Assembly: GCF_023715645.1 (NCBI RefSeq)
Contig: NZ_JAMBOP010000007.1
Location: 101,289-165,288, forward strand
Source: Bacillus cytotoxicus
GTDB taxonomy: Bacteria; Bacillota; Bacilli; Bacillales; Bacillaceae_G
DNA: 64,000 bases
Reading direction: 5' to 3'
Shown here: piece by piece, positions 1-10,011 of the stretch
Layout: each line of letters begins with the position of its first letter
Numbering within the stretch: position 1 is the stretch's first letter
Program-made: the position numbers and the translations under genes
Notes under the pieces: generated by a model
What the model was told of the DNA's origin: nothing
The model's input: only the letters and a program-made list of their open reading frames with translations
The model's database searches: none

Positions 1-776
1 TGCCAAATTTATATTTTACACGTGACCCAGCAGCTAGTATAGGTGGCGGTTTAACAATTAACAAAATGAGAGAACCAGCACGGAGACGTGAATCATTGTT
101 TATGGAATATATCATTAAACATCATCCACGCTTTGCGAGTCACAATGTACCAGTTTGGTTAGATCGCGATTATGATTTTCCAATTGAAGGCGGCGATGAG
201 CTGATCTTAAATGAAGAAACAATTGCGATTGGCGTATCGGCTAGATCATCAGCTAAAGCAATTGAGCGCTTAGCGAAAAATTTATTTAGTCGTCAAAAGA
301 AAATTAAGAAAGTAGTAGCAATAGAGATTCCAAAATGTCGTGCATTTATGCATTTAGATACAGTATTTACAATGGTTGATTATGATAAATTTACAATTCA
401 TCCAGCTATTCAAGGTCCAGAAGGAAATATGAATATTTACATTCTGGAAAAAGGAGAGAGTGAAGAAGTTCTTAAAATTACACATCGTACTTCTTTAACT
501 GATGCTTTAAAAGAGGTATTAGGTTTGAGTGAATTAGTTCTGATTCCTTGCGGCGGAGGAGATGCGATTGCTTCTGCTCGTGAACAATGGAACGACGGAT
601 CCAATACATTAGCAATCGCACCAGGCGTAGTTGTTACATATGATCGCAACTATGTATCCAATGCTTTATTACGAGAGCATGGTATAGAGGTTGTGGAAGT
701 ATTAAGTTCGGAATTATCTCGCGGTCGTGGGGGTCCACGTTGCATGAGTATGCCGATTGTTCGAAAAGATATTTAA
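1..776 (+). CDS. arcA: Arginine deiminase, C-terminal part (5' end outside window)
   Basis: The open frame runs in from the window edge (first full codon at 3) with no start inside it, so this is the C-terminal part of arginine deiminase, which hydrolyses arginine to citrulline and ammonia as the first step of the ADI pathway. Visible family signatures are FTRDP near the left edge, [10 protein letters not shown] (conserved catalytic His and Asp region), and [11 protein letters not shown] at the C-terminus, whose Cys (codon near 741) is the family's catalytic nucleophile. The gene lies 27 bp before arcB in the same direction. Internal ATGs such as 66 are not plausible starts because conserved motifs lie upstream of them. 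Confidence 0.96.
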   Translation, partial: PNLYFTRDPAASIGGGLTINKMREPARRRESLFMEYIIKHHPRFASHNVPVWLDRDYDFPIEGGDELILNEETIAIGVSARSSAKAIERLAKNLFSRQKKIKKVVAIEIPKCRAFMHLDTVFTMVDYDKFTIHPAIQGPEGNMNIYILEKGESEEVLKITHRTSLTDALKEVLGLSELVLIPCGGGDAIASAREQWNDGSNTLAIAPGVVVTYDRNYVSNALLREHGIEVVEVLSSELSRGRGGPRCMSMPIVRKDI

Positions 777-803
777 TTTAAATACAATAGAGAGTAGGGA
801 TGA

Positions 804-1802
804 ATGATGATGACAAAACCAAACTTAAAAGGAAGAAGTTTTCTAGCTGAAAAAGATTTTACAGAGGAAGAATTATTATATCTTATTGATTTAGCGGCAG
901 AGTTAAAAGAGAAAAAGAAAAACGGTATCCCGCATCATTATTTAGAAGGTAAAAATGTTGCCCTTTTATTTGAAAAAACTTCAACTCGTACACGTTGTGC
1001 ATTTACGGTAGCATGTACGGATTTAGGTGCAAGTCCTGAATATTTAGGGAAAAATGATATTCAACTTGGGAAGAAAGAATCTGTTGAAGATACTGCAAAA
1101 GTGTTAGGACGTATGTTTGACGGTATTGAATTCCGTGGATTTTCACATGCAACAGTAACATCATTAGCTGAAAACTCAGGTGTGCCAGTATGGAATGGCT
1201 TAACAGACATGTGGCATCCGACACAAACACTTGCAGATTTGTTAACAATAAAAGAGCACCTCGGAAAATTAAAGGATATTAAGCTTGTCTATGTTGGAGA
1301 TGGACGTAATAATGTGGCGAATAGCTTGTTAGTTGGCGGTTCGATGGTAGGAATGGAAGTACGCATTTGTACCCCAGAATCATTATTCCCAGCACAAGAA
1401 ATCATTGATACTGCTAAAAAATATAGTGACCGGATAATGGTAACAAGCAACGTGGAAGAAGCTGTTGCAGGTGCCGATGTTATTTATACAGATGTATGGG
1501 TATCTATGGGAGAAGAAGATAAATTTGCTGAACGTATTGAACTTCTTACTCCATATCAAGTAAATATGAAAATGATTGAAAATACTGGAAATGAAAATAT
1601 GATTTTCCTACACTGTTTACCTGCGTTCCATGATGTAGAAACACTGTATGGAGAGGAAATATATGAAAAATATGGCATAAAAGAAATGGAGGTAAGTGAT
1701 GAAGTATTCCGCAGTAAGCATTCAAAAGTATTTGATCAAGCAGAAAATAGAATGCATACAATTAAAGCGGTTATGGCAGCTACTTTAGGAAATATGGAAT
1801 AA
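804..1802 (+). CDS. arcB: Ornithine carbamoyltransferase, catabolic
   Basis: Carbamoyltransferase of 332 aa that in the ADI pathway converts citrulline plus phosphate to ornithine and carbamoyl phosphate. It shows the carbamoyl-phosphate motif STRTR (residues 60-64), HPTQ (138-141), the ornithine-loop WVSMGEE and the HCLP motif near residue 270. Three consecutive ATG codons (804, 807, 810) follow GAGTAGGGATGA, so the exact start is uncertain by up to two codons. Its position between arcA and arcD identifies it as the catabolic enzyme rather than an ArgF biosynthetic copy. Confidence 0.95.
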   Translation: MMMTKPNLKGRSFLAEKDFTEEELLYLIDLAAELKEKKKNGIPHHYLEGKNVALLFEKTSTRTRCAFTVACTDLGASPEYLGKNDIQLGKKESVEDTAKVLGRMFDGIEFRGFSHATVTSLAENSGVPVWNGLTDMWHPTQTLADLLTIKEHLGKLKDIKLVYVGDGRNNVANSLLVGGSMVGMEVRICTPESLFPAQEIIDTAKKYSDRIMVTSNVEEAVAGADVIYTDVWVSMGEEDKFAERIELLTPYQVNMKMIENTGNENMIFLHCLPAFHDVETLYGEEIYEKYGIKEMEVSDEVFRSKHSKVFDQAENRMHTIKAVMAATLGNME

Positions 1803-1803
1803 A

Positions 1804-1838
1804 GAAGAAGGAGGTGGTTCCTCCTTCTTTATCCCTAT
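1804..1838 (+). terminator. Intra-operon hairpin after arcB
   Basis: AAGAAGGAGG and CCTCCTTCTT form a near-perfect stem with a short loop, followed by a weak T tract. It lies between arcB and arcD, so it may act as a partial terminator or an RNA-processing/stability element that lowers arcDC expression relative to arcAB. Confidence 0.6.
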
Positions 1839-1887
1839 TGATACAAGTTTCACTGTATTCCTATCTGATAAAAGAGAGGTGAGTGTA

Positions 1888-3303
1888 GTGGGAGAAGAGA
1901 AAAAATTAGGACTGTTTACTTTGACCGCTCTTGTTGTAGGCTCCATGATTGGCGGCGGAGCATTTAACTTAGCAAGTGATATGGCAAAGGGTGCAGGCGC
2001 AGGCGCAATTATTATTGGATGGATTATAACAGGTATCGGAATGGTTTCACTTGGATTAGCATTTCAAAACTTAACAGTGAAAAGACCGGATTTAGATGGT
2101 GGGATTTTTAGTTATGCAAAAGCTGGATTTGGTAATTTCATGGGGTTTAATAGTGCTTGGGGATACTGGTTATCCGCTTGGCTCGGAAATGTAGCTTACG
2201 GTACGTTATTATTTGCTTCACTAGGTTATTTCTTCCCAGTTTTTGAAGGGGGACAAAATGTAGCATCGATTATTGGGGCAAGTATATTACTATGGTGTGT
2301 TCATATGATGATTTTACGCGGTGTACACTCAGCGGCACTTGTGAATTTAGTAACAACAATTGCAAAGTTAGTGCCAGTCTTTGTATTTATTGTTGTCGGG
2401 ATATTTGCTTTTCATATTGATATTTTCGTAGATGGATTTTGGGGGCAAGGTGCTGCTTTTTCTTGGGCGGATGTAGGAAGCCAAGTTAAAAGTACAATGC
2501 TTGTCACACTTTGGGTATTTATTGGGGTAGAAGGAGCTGTCGTCTTATCAAGTCGTGCAAAAAGTCGAAGTGATGTTGGGAAAGCAACTGTTATTGGATT
2601 AATAGGAACTCTCATTATATACATTCTTCTGACATTATTATCATTAGGAATTATGAAGCAGGCTGATGTTGCAAATTTGAAAAGTCCAGCAATGGCATAT
2701 TTATTTGAAAGTGTTGTCGGAAAATGGGGAGCTATCTTTATTAACTTAGGTTTAATCATTTCTGTATTAGGTGCTTGGTTAGGATGGACGTTATTAGCAT
2801 CTGAAATTCCTTACTTGGCTGCTAAAGACGGCGTATTTCCAAAATGGTTTGGGAAGGAAAATAAAAATAAGGCTCCTGCCAATGCATTATGGCTAACAAA
2901 TGGTCTGATTCAAGTTTTCTTATTGACATTTGTTGTTTCAGATCAAGCTTATCATTTTGCATTTTCACTCGCTTCTTCGGCGATTTTAATTCCTTATGCT
3001 TTTTCAGCATTCTATCAATTTAAGTATAGTTTGCAGTCCGGGGAGAAAGATCGTACAAGAAATATTGTCATTGGTTTAGTTGCGAGTATGTATGGGGTTT
3101 GGTTAATTTATGCAGCAGGTTTAAATTATTTATTGCTGACTATGACATTATATGCACCAGGAATTTTTATCTTTTATAAAGTTCAAAAGCAAACAAATCC
3201 AAAACAAATCTTTACTCGTGTCGAGCTTATTTCTTCAATAGTTATTGGAATTTCAGCACTGTTTGCGATTTATCAATTGGCTACAGGTGGTATTACTCTT
3301 TAA
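1888..3303 (+). CDS. arcD: Arginine/ornithine antiporter
   Basis: Polytopic membrane protein of the APC superfamily (about 471 aa), exchanging arginine for ornithine across the cytoplasmic membrane to feed the ADI pathway. The N-terminal [11 protein letters not shown] segment is the typical unwound first-helix motif of the family, and hydrophobic helices run through the whole length. I place the start at GTG 1888 because GAGAGGTGA (about 1873-1881) is then correctly spaced. The in-frame GTG at 1879 overlaps that Shine-Dalgarno sequence. It sits between arcB and arcC as in other Bacillus arcABDC operons. Confidence 0.93.
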   Translation: MGEEKKLGLFTLTALVVGSMIGGGAFNLASDMAKGAGAGAIIIGWIITGIGMVSLGLAFQNLTVKRPDLDGGIFSYAKAGFGNFMGFNSAWGYWLSAWLGNVAYGTLLFASLGYFFPVFEGGQNVASIIGASILLWCVHMMILRGVHSAALVNLVTTIAKLVPVFVFIVVGIFAFHIDIFVDGFWGQGAAFSWADVGSQVKSTMLVTLWVFIGVEGAVVLSSRAKSRSDVGKATVIGLIGTLIIYILLTLLSLGIMKQADVANLKSPAMAYLFESVVGKWGAIFINLGLIISVLGAWLGWTLLASEIPYLAAKDGVFPKWFGKENKNKAPANALWLTNGLIQVFLLTFVVSDQAYHFAFSLASSAILIPYAFSAFYQFKYSLQSGEKDRTRNIVIGLVASMYGVWLIYAAGLNYLLLTMTLYAPGIFIFYKVQKQTNPKQIFTRVELISSIVIGISALFAIYQLATGGITL

Positions 3304-3338
3304 AAAACTCTTTTGAAAAGAAATGGGAGGGTTACAAG

Positions 3339-4280
3339 ATGACAAGAAGAAAAATCGTCGTTGCATTGGGCGGAAATGCAATCCAATCTGGAGATGCTAC
3401 TGCACAGGCACAACAAGAAGCGTTAGAAAGAACGGCAGAACAATTGGTTAAAATCATGGAAAATAATGTAGACGTTGTCATTGCACATGGGAATGGTCCA
3501 CAAGTAGGTAACATCTTATTGCAGCAAAAAGCAGCAGAAACAGAAAAAACACCTGCCATGCCACTAGATACTTGCGGTGCAATGACCCAAGGAATGATCG
3601 GGTATTGGATGGAAAATGCAATTGAAAAGGCTTTGAAAAAACGGGGTATCGAAAAAGATGTAGTAACGGTGATCACGCGGGTTGAGGTGGATAAGGATGA
3701 TGAGGCATTCGAAAATCCAACAAAACCAATTGGTCCCTTCTATACAGAAGAAGAAGCACGGAAGTTAATGGAGACAACAAAAGCTACGTTTAAAGAAGAT
3801 GCAGGACGTGGCTGGCGGCGTGTTGTCCCATCGCCAAAACCGGTAAGCATTCACGAACATAAAGTGATTAATGCATTAGTGGAAGACGGTGATATTGTCA
3901 TTGCTGTTGGAGGCGGAGGCATTCCAGTTATTGATACGAAAGATGGATTAATAGGAACAGAGGCTGTTATAGATAAAGATTTTGCTGCTCAAAAGTTAGC
4001 TGAATTAGTAGACGCTGATATTCTCGTTATTTTAACTGCAGTTGATCATGTGTATGTAAACTTTAATACACCAGATCAGAAGAAACTAGAGAATGTTACA
4101 GTTGCCGAACTAGAGAAATATATACAAGAAAATCAATTTGCACCTGGAAGTATGCTTCCGAAAATTGAAGCAGCCATTAATTTTGTGAATACAAGTCCAA
4201 AACGAAAAACGATTATTACTTCATTAGAAAAAGTATATGAAGCGTTAGAAGAAAATGCGGGTACCGTTATTTCCAAGTAA
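3339..4280 (+). CDS. arcC: Carbamate kinase
   Basis: Carbamate kinase of 313 aa, transferring phosphate from carbamoyl phosphate to ADP; this is the ATP-yielding last step of the ADI pathway. Visible family motifs are VVALGGNAI at the N-terminus, HGNGPQVGN around residue 50 and the glycine-rich VGGGGIPV loop. Length matches the family. A GGGAGG ribosome binding site precedes ATG 3339. It is the last structural gene of the operon, 35 bp after arcD. Confidence 0.96.
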   Translation: MTRRKIVVALGGNAIQSGDATAQAQQEALERTAEQLVKIMENNVDVVIAHGNGPQVGNILLQQKAAETEKTPAMPLDTCGAMTQGMIGYWMENAIEKALKKRGIEKDVVTVITRVEVDKDDEAFENPTKPIGPFYTEEEARKLMETTKATFKEDAGRGWRRVVPSPKPVSIHEHKVINALVEDGDIVIAVGGGGIPVIDTKDGLIGTEAVIDKDFAAQKLAELVDADILVILTAVDHVYVNFNTPDQKKLENVTVAELEKYIQENQFAPGSMLPKIEAAINFVNTSPKRKTIITSLEKVYEALEENAGTVISK

Positions 4281-4296
4281 GATATATAAATAGTAG

Positions 4297-4576
4297 GTAA
4301 CTACCCAGTCACTCTATGAAAAAAGGGCAGAAAAACATTTTTTTAAATGGTCGAGAGGGACTGGCAATGTATAGGAGCGGTCAGAGCCTTTTCCTGCCAC
4401 GCGCAAAGTTTTAAAACAAAGAAAGGCAGCGAGGTGTAAGTCCATTTTTCTCTTCATAACAGCAATCTATATGCTAAAAAATGATAATAACTTTCTATAG
4501 GTAATAAGGAGCGTATTTTCACTGGAATCATACTCCTTACCAAACTTCTAGATGAAATGTATGACTGAGTAGTTAC
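4297..4576 (+). repeat. Interspersed repeat, family A (12-15 bp terminal inverted repeats)
   Basis: Element bounded by GTAACTACCCAGTCA and TGACTGAGTAGTTAC, an inverted repeat with one mismatch. The core (GAGAGGGACTGGC, AGGAGCGGTCAG, TTTTCCTGCCACGCGC) recurs at 13851-14080 in the same orientation and at 6067-6335, 20552-20745 and 47955-48221 in the opposite one. An extra hairpin (GGTAATAAGGAG with CTCCTTACC) is present inside. No coding capacity. Probably one of the B. cereus group bcr repeats; I cannot assign the number. Confidence 0.8.
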
Positions 4577-4596
4577 AATGAATGTACAGAAAAAGA

Positions 4597-4622
4597 ATGA
4601 AGTGACAGGCTTCATTTTTTTT
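4597..4622 (+). terminator. Rho-independent terminator of the arc operon
   Basis: AATGAAG/CTTCATT stem with a seven-base loop followed by a run of T. It lies downstream of the family A repeat, so the repeat would be part of the arcABDC 3' UTR unless transcription stops earlier. Confidence 0.75.
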
Positions 4623-4708
4623 CTGTGCAAGTAAGTTCATAAAGTATTCATTCATAAAGGAAAAATTTAACGTTTTATTATGATAAGATAATACTTGAAG
4701 GCGCTTTC

Positions 4709-4807
4709 TTTATAGTGCATAACAACTTAAGAACCTCACCTCAATAGCAAAGAGAAGCGAATAAAATATGTAGAGGAAATCCTCAACTGACGGAAGTTTC
4801 ACTTTAT
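4709..4807 (+). repeat. Degenerate bcr1-like remnant upstream of arcR
   Basis: The right end CTGACGGAAGTTTCACTTTAT matches the right end of the intact bcr1-like elements, and ACCTCACCTCAA resembles their internal CCCCCACCTCAA. TTTAT is present on both sides (4709-4713 and 4803-4807). It is shorter than the other copies, so it looks like an internally deleted relic in the 5' region of arcR. Confidence 0.45.
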
Positions 4808-4827
4808 AGAAAGAGAGAGGACGTTTC

Positions 4828-5517
4828 ATGCAAAAACGAAATATAGTGGAAGACCTAAAGAAATTTGACTTATTTACTGGTTTAACAGACACGAAATTGA
4901 AAAATCTAGCACAGTTTGTATATTGGCGAACTTATAAAAAGGGACAATTTTTATTTTTAGAAGGTGATTCAAGAGAAAGAATTTACTTTATGCTAGACGG
5001 ATTTGTCAAATTAGAGCGAGTGAATCAAGGTGGAAATTTATTATATGAAGATTACGTAAAACGTTTTTCTATTTTTCCTTATTGCGGCATGTTTACAGAC
5101 GCGTCATATAATTATACAGCTATAGCAATGACGGACGTCGATGTGTACTATATTCCTACATCTATCTTTGAAGATATGGTGAAATCGAATCGAAAGCAAC
5201 TCATGTATATTGTTCAGGAACTGTCTTCTATCTTGAAAATAAATGAAAGACGTGTTCAGAACATTACGATTCCGAATGCGCAAGATCGCGTTATACAAAC
5301 ATTGGGTTACTTGATGAACGATTTAGGAGAAGAAGCGGGGGAAGAAATTTTAATTTCATGTCCGCTCACAACCATTGAAATTTCTAAAATATCTGGGACA
5401 TCTCGCGAGACTGTTAGCGGGGTATTAAAGCAACTAAAAAATGACTGTATTGTTACAATTCTAGATAAAAAAATTACTATACATGATCCAACCTATTTTG
5501 CAGAAAGTGCGATGTAA
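4828..5517 (+). CDS. arcR: Crp/Fnr-family regulator, ArcR type
   Basis: Regulator of 229 aa with an N-terminal cyclic-nucleotide-binding-like beta-barrel (about residues 15-125) and a C-terminal Crp-type winged helix; the recognition region reads ISKISGTSRETVSGVLKQL. No Fnr-like N-terminal cysteine cluster is seen, so it is unlikely to be an oxygen-sensing FeS Fnr. In Bacillus and other Firmicutes a Crp/Fnr member next to arcABDC activates the ADI operon, so I call it ArcR from context. Start ATG 4828 follows AGAGAGAGGACG. It probably has its own promoter, because a terminator and a remnant repeat separate it from arcC. Confidence 0.85.
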   Translation: MQKRNIVEDLKKFDLFTGLTDTKLKNLAQFVYWRTYKKGQFLFLEGDSRERIYFMLDGFVKLERVNQGGNLLYEDYVKRFSIFPYCGMFTDASYNYTAIAMTDVDVYYIPTSIFEDMVKSNRKQLMYIVQELSSILKINERRVQNITIPNAQDRVIQTLGYLMNDLGEEAGEEILISCPLTTIEISKISGTSRETVSGVLKQLKNDCIVTILDKKITIHDPTYFAESAM

Positions 5518-5589
5518 GAAATAATGGATCGTAAAGAAATGTGAAATAAGGTTAATAAAATTAATTATTAATCTTTTTTATATATAAAC

Positions 5590-6066
5590 TCATTTTGATT
5601 TTTTAACATACAAATTGCTGCCATGCCAAGCAAAAAAATAACCTCTCTATTTGTTTGAACATGGCAAAAGGCCCTGCCCGCTCCTAAGCACGGCCAGACG
5701 CTCTTGCCCTCCTAAAAAAGGGTGTTTTTAAGTTTGATATATATAAATCCAACACACAAGTCACCGCTATGCCAAGCAAAAAGTAATCTGCTACTCGCTT
5801 CCTCTCTTTGTTTGAACATGGCATGTGGCCCGCTCCTAAGCGCAACCAGACGCTCTTGCCCCTCCTAAAAAAAGGGGTTTTTCAAGTTGGATTTATATAT
5901 ACAAATCCAACTGGCCTTTCCAGCACACAAATCGTCGCCACGTCAAGCAAAAAGTAATCTGCTACTTTCCTGATCCATTTTTTTGAACATCGCATGTGGC
6001 AAAAAAAGGCCTGCCCGCTCCTATGTGTGGCCAGACACTCTCGTCCCTCCTAAAAAAGGTTTTTTT
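5590..6066 (-). repeat. Three tandem family B repeats
   Basis: Three successive divergent copies (about 5590-5738, 5739-5905, 5906-6066), each with GCTGCCATGCCAAGC or similar, a GTTTGAACATGGCA segment, CCCGCTCCTA, a GGCCAGACGCTCTTGCCC-like core and an A-rich/T-rich tail with AAGTTGGATATATATA-type flanks. Orientation is opposite to the copies at 17625, 27770, 38930 and 48655. No gene is present between arcR and the promoter at 6424. Confidence 0.75.
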
Positions 6067-6335
6067 GTAACTACTCAGCTATACCTTTTAGAAATTTAGA
6101 AAAGGGTATGATTCTAGTGAAGGTGTGTCTCTCTATTACTTGTAAATTCATTTTTGAGCATATAGACTGCTGTCATGCAAACAGGGCAGGGGCCTGCACT
6201 TATCGTCTACTTTTGTTTTCAAACCTTGCACGTGGCAGGAAAAGGCCCTGCCCGCTCCTATGCATCGCCAGTCCCTCTCGCCCATTTAAAAAAATGCTTT
6301 TCTGTCGGTTTTTCATAAAGTAACTGAGTAGTTAC
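6067..6335 (-). repeat. Interspersed repeat, family A
   Basis: Bounded by GTAACTACTCAG and CTGAGTAGTTAC (perfect 12-bp inverted repeat). Core GTGGCAGGAAAAGGCCCTGC, CGCTCCTATGCATCGCCAG and TCCCTCTCGCCC is the reverse complement of the copy at 4297. It is nearly identical to the copy at 47955-48221. Confidence 0.82.
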
Positions 6336-6423
6336 ATTTTTTTATACATATGTATAAAAAAGTCTCACTTTGTTTCAGACTAAGCATACATACATATATT
6401 TAGTGATAATATAAAATTTATCG

Positions 6424-6472
6424 TTACAAACTCTTTATATTTTGTTATGATAGTGTTATGAAAACGTTTGCA
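6424..6472 (+). promoter_or_regulatory. Promoter and cre site before the alpha-glucosidase gene
   Basis: TTACAA (6424-6429) and TATGAT (6446-6451) are spaced 16 bp like a SigA promoter. TGAAAACGTTTGCA (6459-6472), just downstream, fits the CcpA cre consensus with one deviation. A cre near the transcription start implies carbon catabolite repression by promoter blocking; a LacI-type MalR operator is an alternative reading. Confidence 0.7.
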
Positions 6473-6503
6473 CTAACTTGTGCAAAAAAGGAGAGAAAGA
6501 GTT

Positions 6504-8168
6504 ATGAATAAAACGTGGTGGAAAGAAGCTGTAGCGTATCAAATTTATCCGCGCAGTTTTATGGATTCAAACGGTGATGGTATTGGTGATTTGCGAGGAA
6601 TGATTTCAAAGTTAGACTATTTAAAAGATCTGGGCATTGATGTAATTTGGATTTGTCCAATGTATAAATCGCCAAACGATGACAACGGCTATGATATTAG
6701 TGATTATCAAGATATTATGGACGAATTTGGTACGATGGCTGATTTTGATGAACTATTAGCAGAAGTGCATAAACGTGATATGAAGTTGATTATTGATTTA
6801 GTTATTAATCATACAAGTGATGAACATCCATGGTTTATTGAATCTCGTTCTTCTAAGGATAATCCAAAGCGTGATTGGTACATTTGGCATGATGGAAAAG
6901 ACGGAAAAGAACCGAATAACTGGGAAAGTATTTTTAACGGATCTGCTTGGGAGTATGATGAAGCAACAGATCAATATTATTTACATCTGTTCTCACGTAA
7001 GCAACCAGATTTAAACTGGGAAAATGAAGAAGTGCGTGAAGTATTATATAACACAGTAAATTGGTGGCTTGATAAAGGAATTGATGGCTTCCGCGTTGAT
7101 GCGATTAGTCACATTAAGAAGGAAGCAGGATTCAAGGATATGCCGAATCCAAAAGGGTTAAAATATGTACCTTCTTTCGATAAACATATGAATGTGAATG
7201 GCATTCAGCCGCTTTTAGAAGAGCTAAAAGAAAATACGTTTGCCAAGTATGATATTATGACTGTCGGCGAAGCAAATGGTGTGAAAATTGAAGATGCTGA
7301 TCTTTGGGTTGGAGAAGAACAAGGGAAGTTTAATATGGTATTCCAATTTGAGCATTTAAGTTTATGGGATGCAGAAAAGAAAAAAGAACTTGATGTTGTA
7401 GGGCTTAAAAAAGTTTTAACGAAGTGGCAAAAAGGGTTAGAAAATCAAGGTTGGAATGCGCTATACATTGAAAATCATGATAAACCTCGTATTGTCTCTA
7501 CTTGGGGCGATGATAAAAAGTATTGGCGCGAAAGTGCAACAGCTTTAGGCGCAATGTATTTCTTTATGCAGGGTACGCCGTTTATTTATCAAGGCCAAGA
7601 AATTGGAATGACGAATGTTCAGTTCCCGCGCATTGAAGATTATGATGATGTAGCGGTTAAGAACTTATATCGTCAAAAGATTGAAGAGGGTGTACCTCAT
7701 CAAGAAATTATGGAGATTATTTGGGCATCTTGCCGTGATAACTCGCGTACACCGATGCAGTGGAACAGCGAAGAAAATGCTGGATTTACAACAGGTACGC
7801 CGTGGTTTGGCATGAATCCAAATTATCAAGAAATTAATGTAGACGCGCAGCAAACAGACGCAAATTCTATTTTGAATTTCTATAAAAAGATGGTTGCACT
7901 GAAAAAAGAACATGAAGTGTTTACGTATGGAACGTACGATTTACTTTTAGAAGATCATCCGCAAGTTTATGCGTATACACGTACGTTGCATGATGAAAAG
8001 GTGATTGTAATTAGCAATGTATCGAAGAGTGAAGCTGTATATGATGAGGCTACTTTCAAGCTAGAATGCAATCGTTTGCTCTTGAATAACTATGAAGTGG
8101 AAGAGCGTAATACGGTGACAACAATCACTTTAAAACCATTTGAAACAAGGGTTTATCGTATTTCTTAA
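6504..8168 (+). CDS. malL: Oligo-1,6-glucosidase (GH13 alpha-glucosidase)
   Basis: Cytoplasmic GH13 enzyme of 554 aa that cleaves alpha-1,6 (and some alpha-1,4) bonds at the non-reducing end of isomalto-oligosaccharides. Catalytic signatures are GFRVDAI (nucleophile Asp199), VGEAN (acid/base Glu about 256) and ENHDKPR (Asp near 330). Length and residue numbering match the characterised B. cereus oligo-1,6-glucosidase closely. ATG 6504 is chosen because AAAAAGGAGAG lies just upstream; a GTG 24 bp earlier would put that site inside the gene. Next to a PTS sugar permease, it should hydrolyse imported alpha-glucosides. Confidence 0.93.
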   Translation: MNKTWWKEAVAYQIYPRSFMDSNGDGIGDLRGMISKLDYLKDLGIDVIWICPMYKSPNDDNGYDISDYQDIMDEFGTMADFDELLAEVHKRDMKLIIDLVINHTSDEHPWFIESRSSKDNPKRDWYIWHDGKDGKEPNNWESIFNGSAWEYDEATDQYYLHLFSRKQPDLNWENEEVREVLYNTVNWWLDKGIDGFRVDAISHIKKEAGFKDMPNPKGLKYVPSFDKHMNVNGIQPLLEELKENTFAKYDIMTVGEANGVKIEDADLWVGEEQGKFNMVFQFEHLSLWDAEKKKELDVVGLKKVLTKWQKGLENQGWNALYIENHDKPRIVSTWGDDKKYWRESATALGAMYFFMQGTPFIYQGQEIGMTNVQFPRIEDYDDVAVKNLYRQKIEEGVPHQEIMEIIWASCRDNSRTPMQWNSEENAGFTTGTPWFGMNPNYQEINVDAQQTDANSILNFYKKMVALKKEHEVFTYGTYDLLLEDHPQVYAYTRTLHDEKVIVISNVSKSEAVYDEATFKLECNRLLLNNYEVEERNTVTTITLKPFETRVYRIS

Positions 8169-8170
8169 TA

Positions 8171-8200
8171 AAAAAAGATGCTTATATAGCATCTTTTTTT
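8171..8200 (+). terminator. Terminator after the alpha-glucosidase gene
   Basis: AAAAAGATGC and GCATCTTTTT form a perfect stem around a TTATATA loop, ending in a T run. The downstream PTS gene therefore probably has its own promoter. Confidence 0.85.
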
Positions 8201-8238
8201 ATTAAAATTATATTTTTTATAAAATTATTATTGCAATA

Positions 8239-8280
8239 TGAAAACGCTTTTATTAAAATGAATTTATGAAAACGATTGCG
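8239..8280 (+). promoter_or_regulatory. Two cre-like sites before the PTS gene
   Basis: TGAAAACGCTTTTA (8239-8252) and TGAAAACGATTGCG (8267-8280) both fit the core of the CcpA cre consensus and are spaced 28 bp apart (centre to centre), so they lie on nearly the same helical face offset. The pair lies 85-125 bp upstream of the PTS start codon and supports glucose repression of the transporter. Confidence 0.6.
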
Positions 8281-8364
8281 TAAAAAGTTTTCGCGAGGGG
8301 ATATGCAATTATTATTTATACATGAGGGATTGTAATTTAGAAAAAGAAAAAGGAGGAACAAAAA

Positions 8365-10008
8365 ATGAAGAAGCTTGCATCTTTTGATTTTTGGCAAAAG
8401 TTCGGAAAAGCTTTATTAGTAGTTGTTGCGGTTATGCCGGCTGCCGGTTTAATGATTTCCATCGGTAAACTAATCGGTATGTCTGCGGGCGATGTAACTG
8501 CCATACAAACAATTGCTAGAGTTATGGAAGATATCGGTTGGGCAATTATTGTAAACTTACACATTTTATTCGCTGTAGCAATTGGGGGATCTTGGGCAAA
8601 GGATCGTGCAGGCGGTGCATTTGCAGCATTGCTAGCATTCATATTAACAAACCGCATTACAGGAGCAATTTTTGGTGTAAACGCTATAATGTTAGCAAGT
8701 TCAAAAGCGAAAGTATCTTCCTTCTTAGCGGGAGATTTACTTGTAAAAGATTACTTTACTTCTGTTCTTGGTGCACCAGCACTTAACATGGGAGTTTTCG
8801 TAGGTATTATTTCCGGTTTCTTAGGAGCTACGTTATACAATAAATATTATAACTATAATAAATTACCACAAGCATTAGCTTTCTTTAACGGAAAACGTTT
8901 CGTACCATTTGTAGTAATTGTTGGTTCTACAATCACTGCTATTGTTTTATCGTTCGTATGGCCGTTCATTCAAAGTGGATTAAACGAATTTGGACGCTGG
9001 ATTGCAGCTTCAAAAGATAGTGCACCAGTTGTTGCACCGTTTGTATACGGAACATTAGAACGTTTATTATTACCATTTGGACTGCATCATATGCTAACGA
9101 TTCCAATGAACTATACAGCGCTTGGCGGATCGTACACAATCTTAACAGGTGCTAAGGCAGGACAAATTGTAGCGGGGCAAGATCCATTATGGCTTGCGTG
9201 GATTACAGACTTAAATAACTTAATAGCTAAAGGTGATATGAAAGCATATCATGATTTATTAAATAATGTTGTTCCTGCACGTTTCAAAGTAGGACAAGTT
9301 ATCGGTTCAACTGCATCATTAATTGGTATCGCATTTGCGATGTACCGCAATGTAGATGCAGAGAAACGTCATAAATATAAACCAATGTTCTTCTCAGCGG
9401 CATTAGCAGTATTTTTAACTGGGGTTACAGAGCCAATTGAATTTATGTTTATGTTTATTGCTCCAGTATTATATGTTGTGTATGCGGTTATCACTGGTGT
9501 CGCGTTCGCATTAGCGGATTTGATTCATTTACGTGTCCATGCATTTGGTTTTATTGAGTTATTAACTCGTACACCAATGATTGTAAAGGCTGGATTAACA
9601 AGAGATCTTATTAACTTCTTTGTTGTATCAGCTATCTTCTTTGGATTAAACTTTACAATCTTCAATTTCTTAATTAAAAAGTTCAATTTACCAACACCAG
9701 GACGTGCTGGTAACTACATTGAAAATGAAGATGATTCTGAAGCAGCAACAACAACAAGTGTAAAAGAAGGTTCATTAGCAGCAGCGGTTATCGAGCTGTT
9801 AGGCGGGAAAGACAACATTGCTGATGTAGATGCTTGTATGACACGTTTACGTGTGACAGTAAAAGACTTAGACATTGTTGCAAAAGAAGCAGAGTGGAAG
9901 AAAAACGGCGCACTTGGATTAATTGTAAAAGATAAAGGTGTACAAGCTGTATATGGTCCAAAAGCTGACGTATTAAAATCAGATATTCAAGATATTTTAG
10001 GTATATAA
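8365..10008 (+). CDS. PTS EIICB component, glucose/alpha-glucoside family
   Basis: Membrane sugar permease and phosphocarrier of 547 aa. Residues 1 to about 430 form the EIIC channel (GKALLVVVAVMPAAGLM at the N-terminus, TGVTEPIEFMFMFIAP late in the domain). A linker rich in Glu, Ala and Thr leads to an EIIB domain at about 470-547, where ACMTRLR holds the phosphorylated Cys491. No EIIA domain is fused, so a shared EIIA must donate phosphate. Resemblance to Bacillus MalP-type maltose/alpha-glucoside permeases plus the neighbouring oligo-1,6-glucosidase suggests maltose or isomaltose as substrate; exact specificity is inferred. RBS AGGAGGA precedes ATG 8365. Confidence 0.88.
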   Translation: MKKLASFDFWQKFGKALLVVVAVMPAAGLMISIGKLIGMSAGDVTAIQTIARVMEDIGWAIIVNLHILFAVAIGGSWAKDRAGGAFAALLAFILTNRITGAIFGVNAIMLASSKAKVSSFLAGDLLVKDYFTSVLGAPALNMGVFVGIISGFLGATLYNKYYNYNKLPQALAFFNGKRFVPFVVIVGSTITAIVLSFVWPFIQSGLNEFGRWIAASKDSAPVVAPFVYGTLERLLLPFGLHHMLTIPMNYTALGGSYTILTGAKAGQIVAGQDPLWLAWITDLNNLIAKGDMKAYHDLLNNVVPARFKVGQVIGSTASLIGIAFAMYRNVDAEKRHKYKPMFFSAALAVFLTGVTEPIEFMFMFIAPVLYVVYAVITGVAFALADLIHLRVHAFGFIELLTRTPMIVKAGLTRDLINFFVVSAIFFGLNFTIFNFLIKKFNLPTPGRAGNYIENEDDSEAATTTSVKEGSLAAAVIELLGGKDNIADVDACMTRLRVTVKDLDIVAKEAEWKKNGALGLIVKDKGVQAVYGPKADVLKSDIQDILGI

Positions 10009-10011
10009 GAA

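Noticed and set aside
6108-6323. 71-codon plus-strand frame in a family A repeat.
   Set aside because: Lies wholly inside the repeat and is interrupted in the nearly identical copy at 47955-48221.
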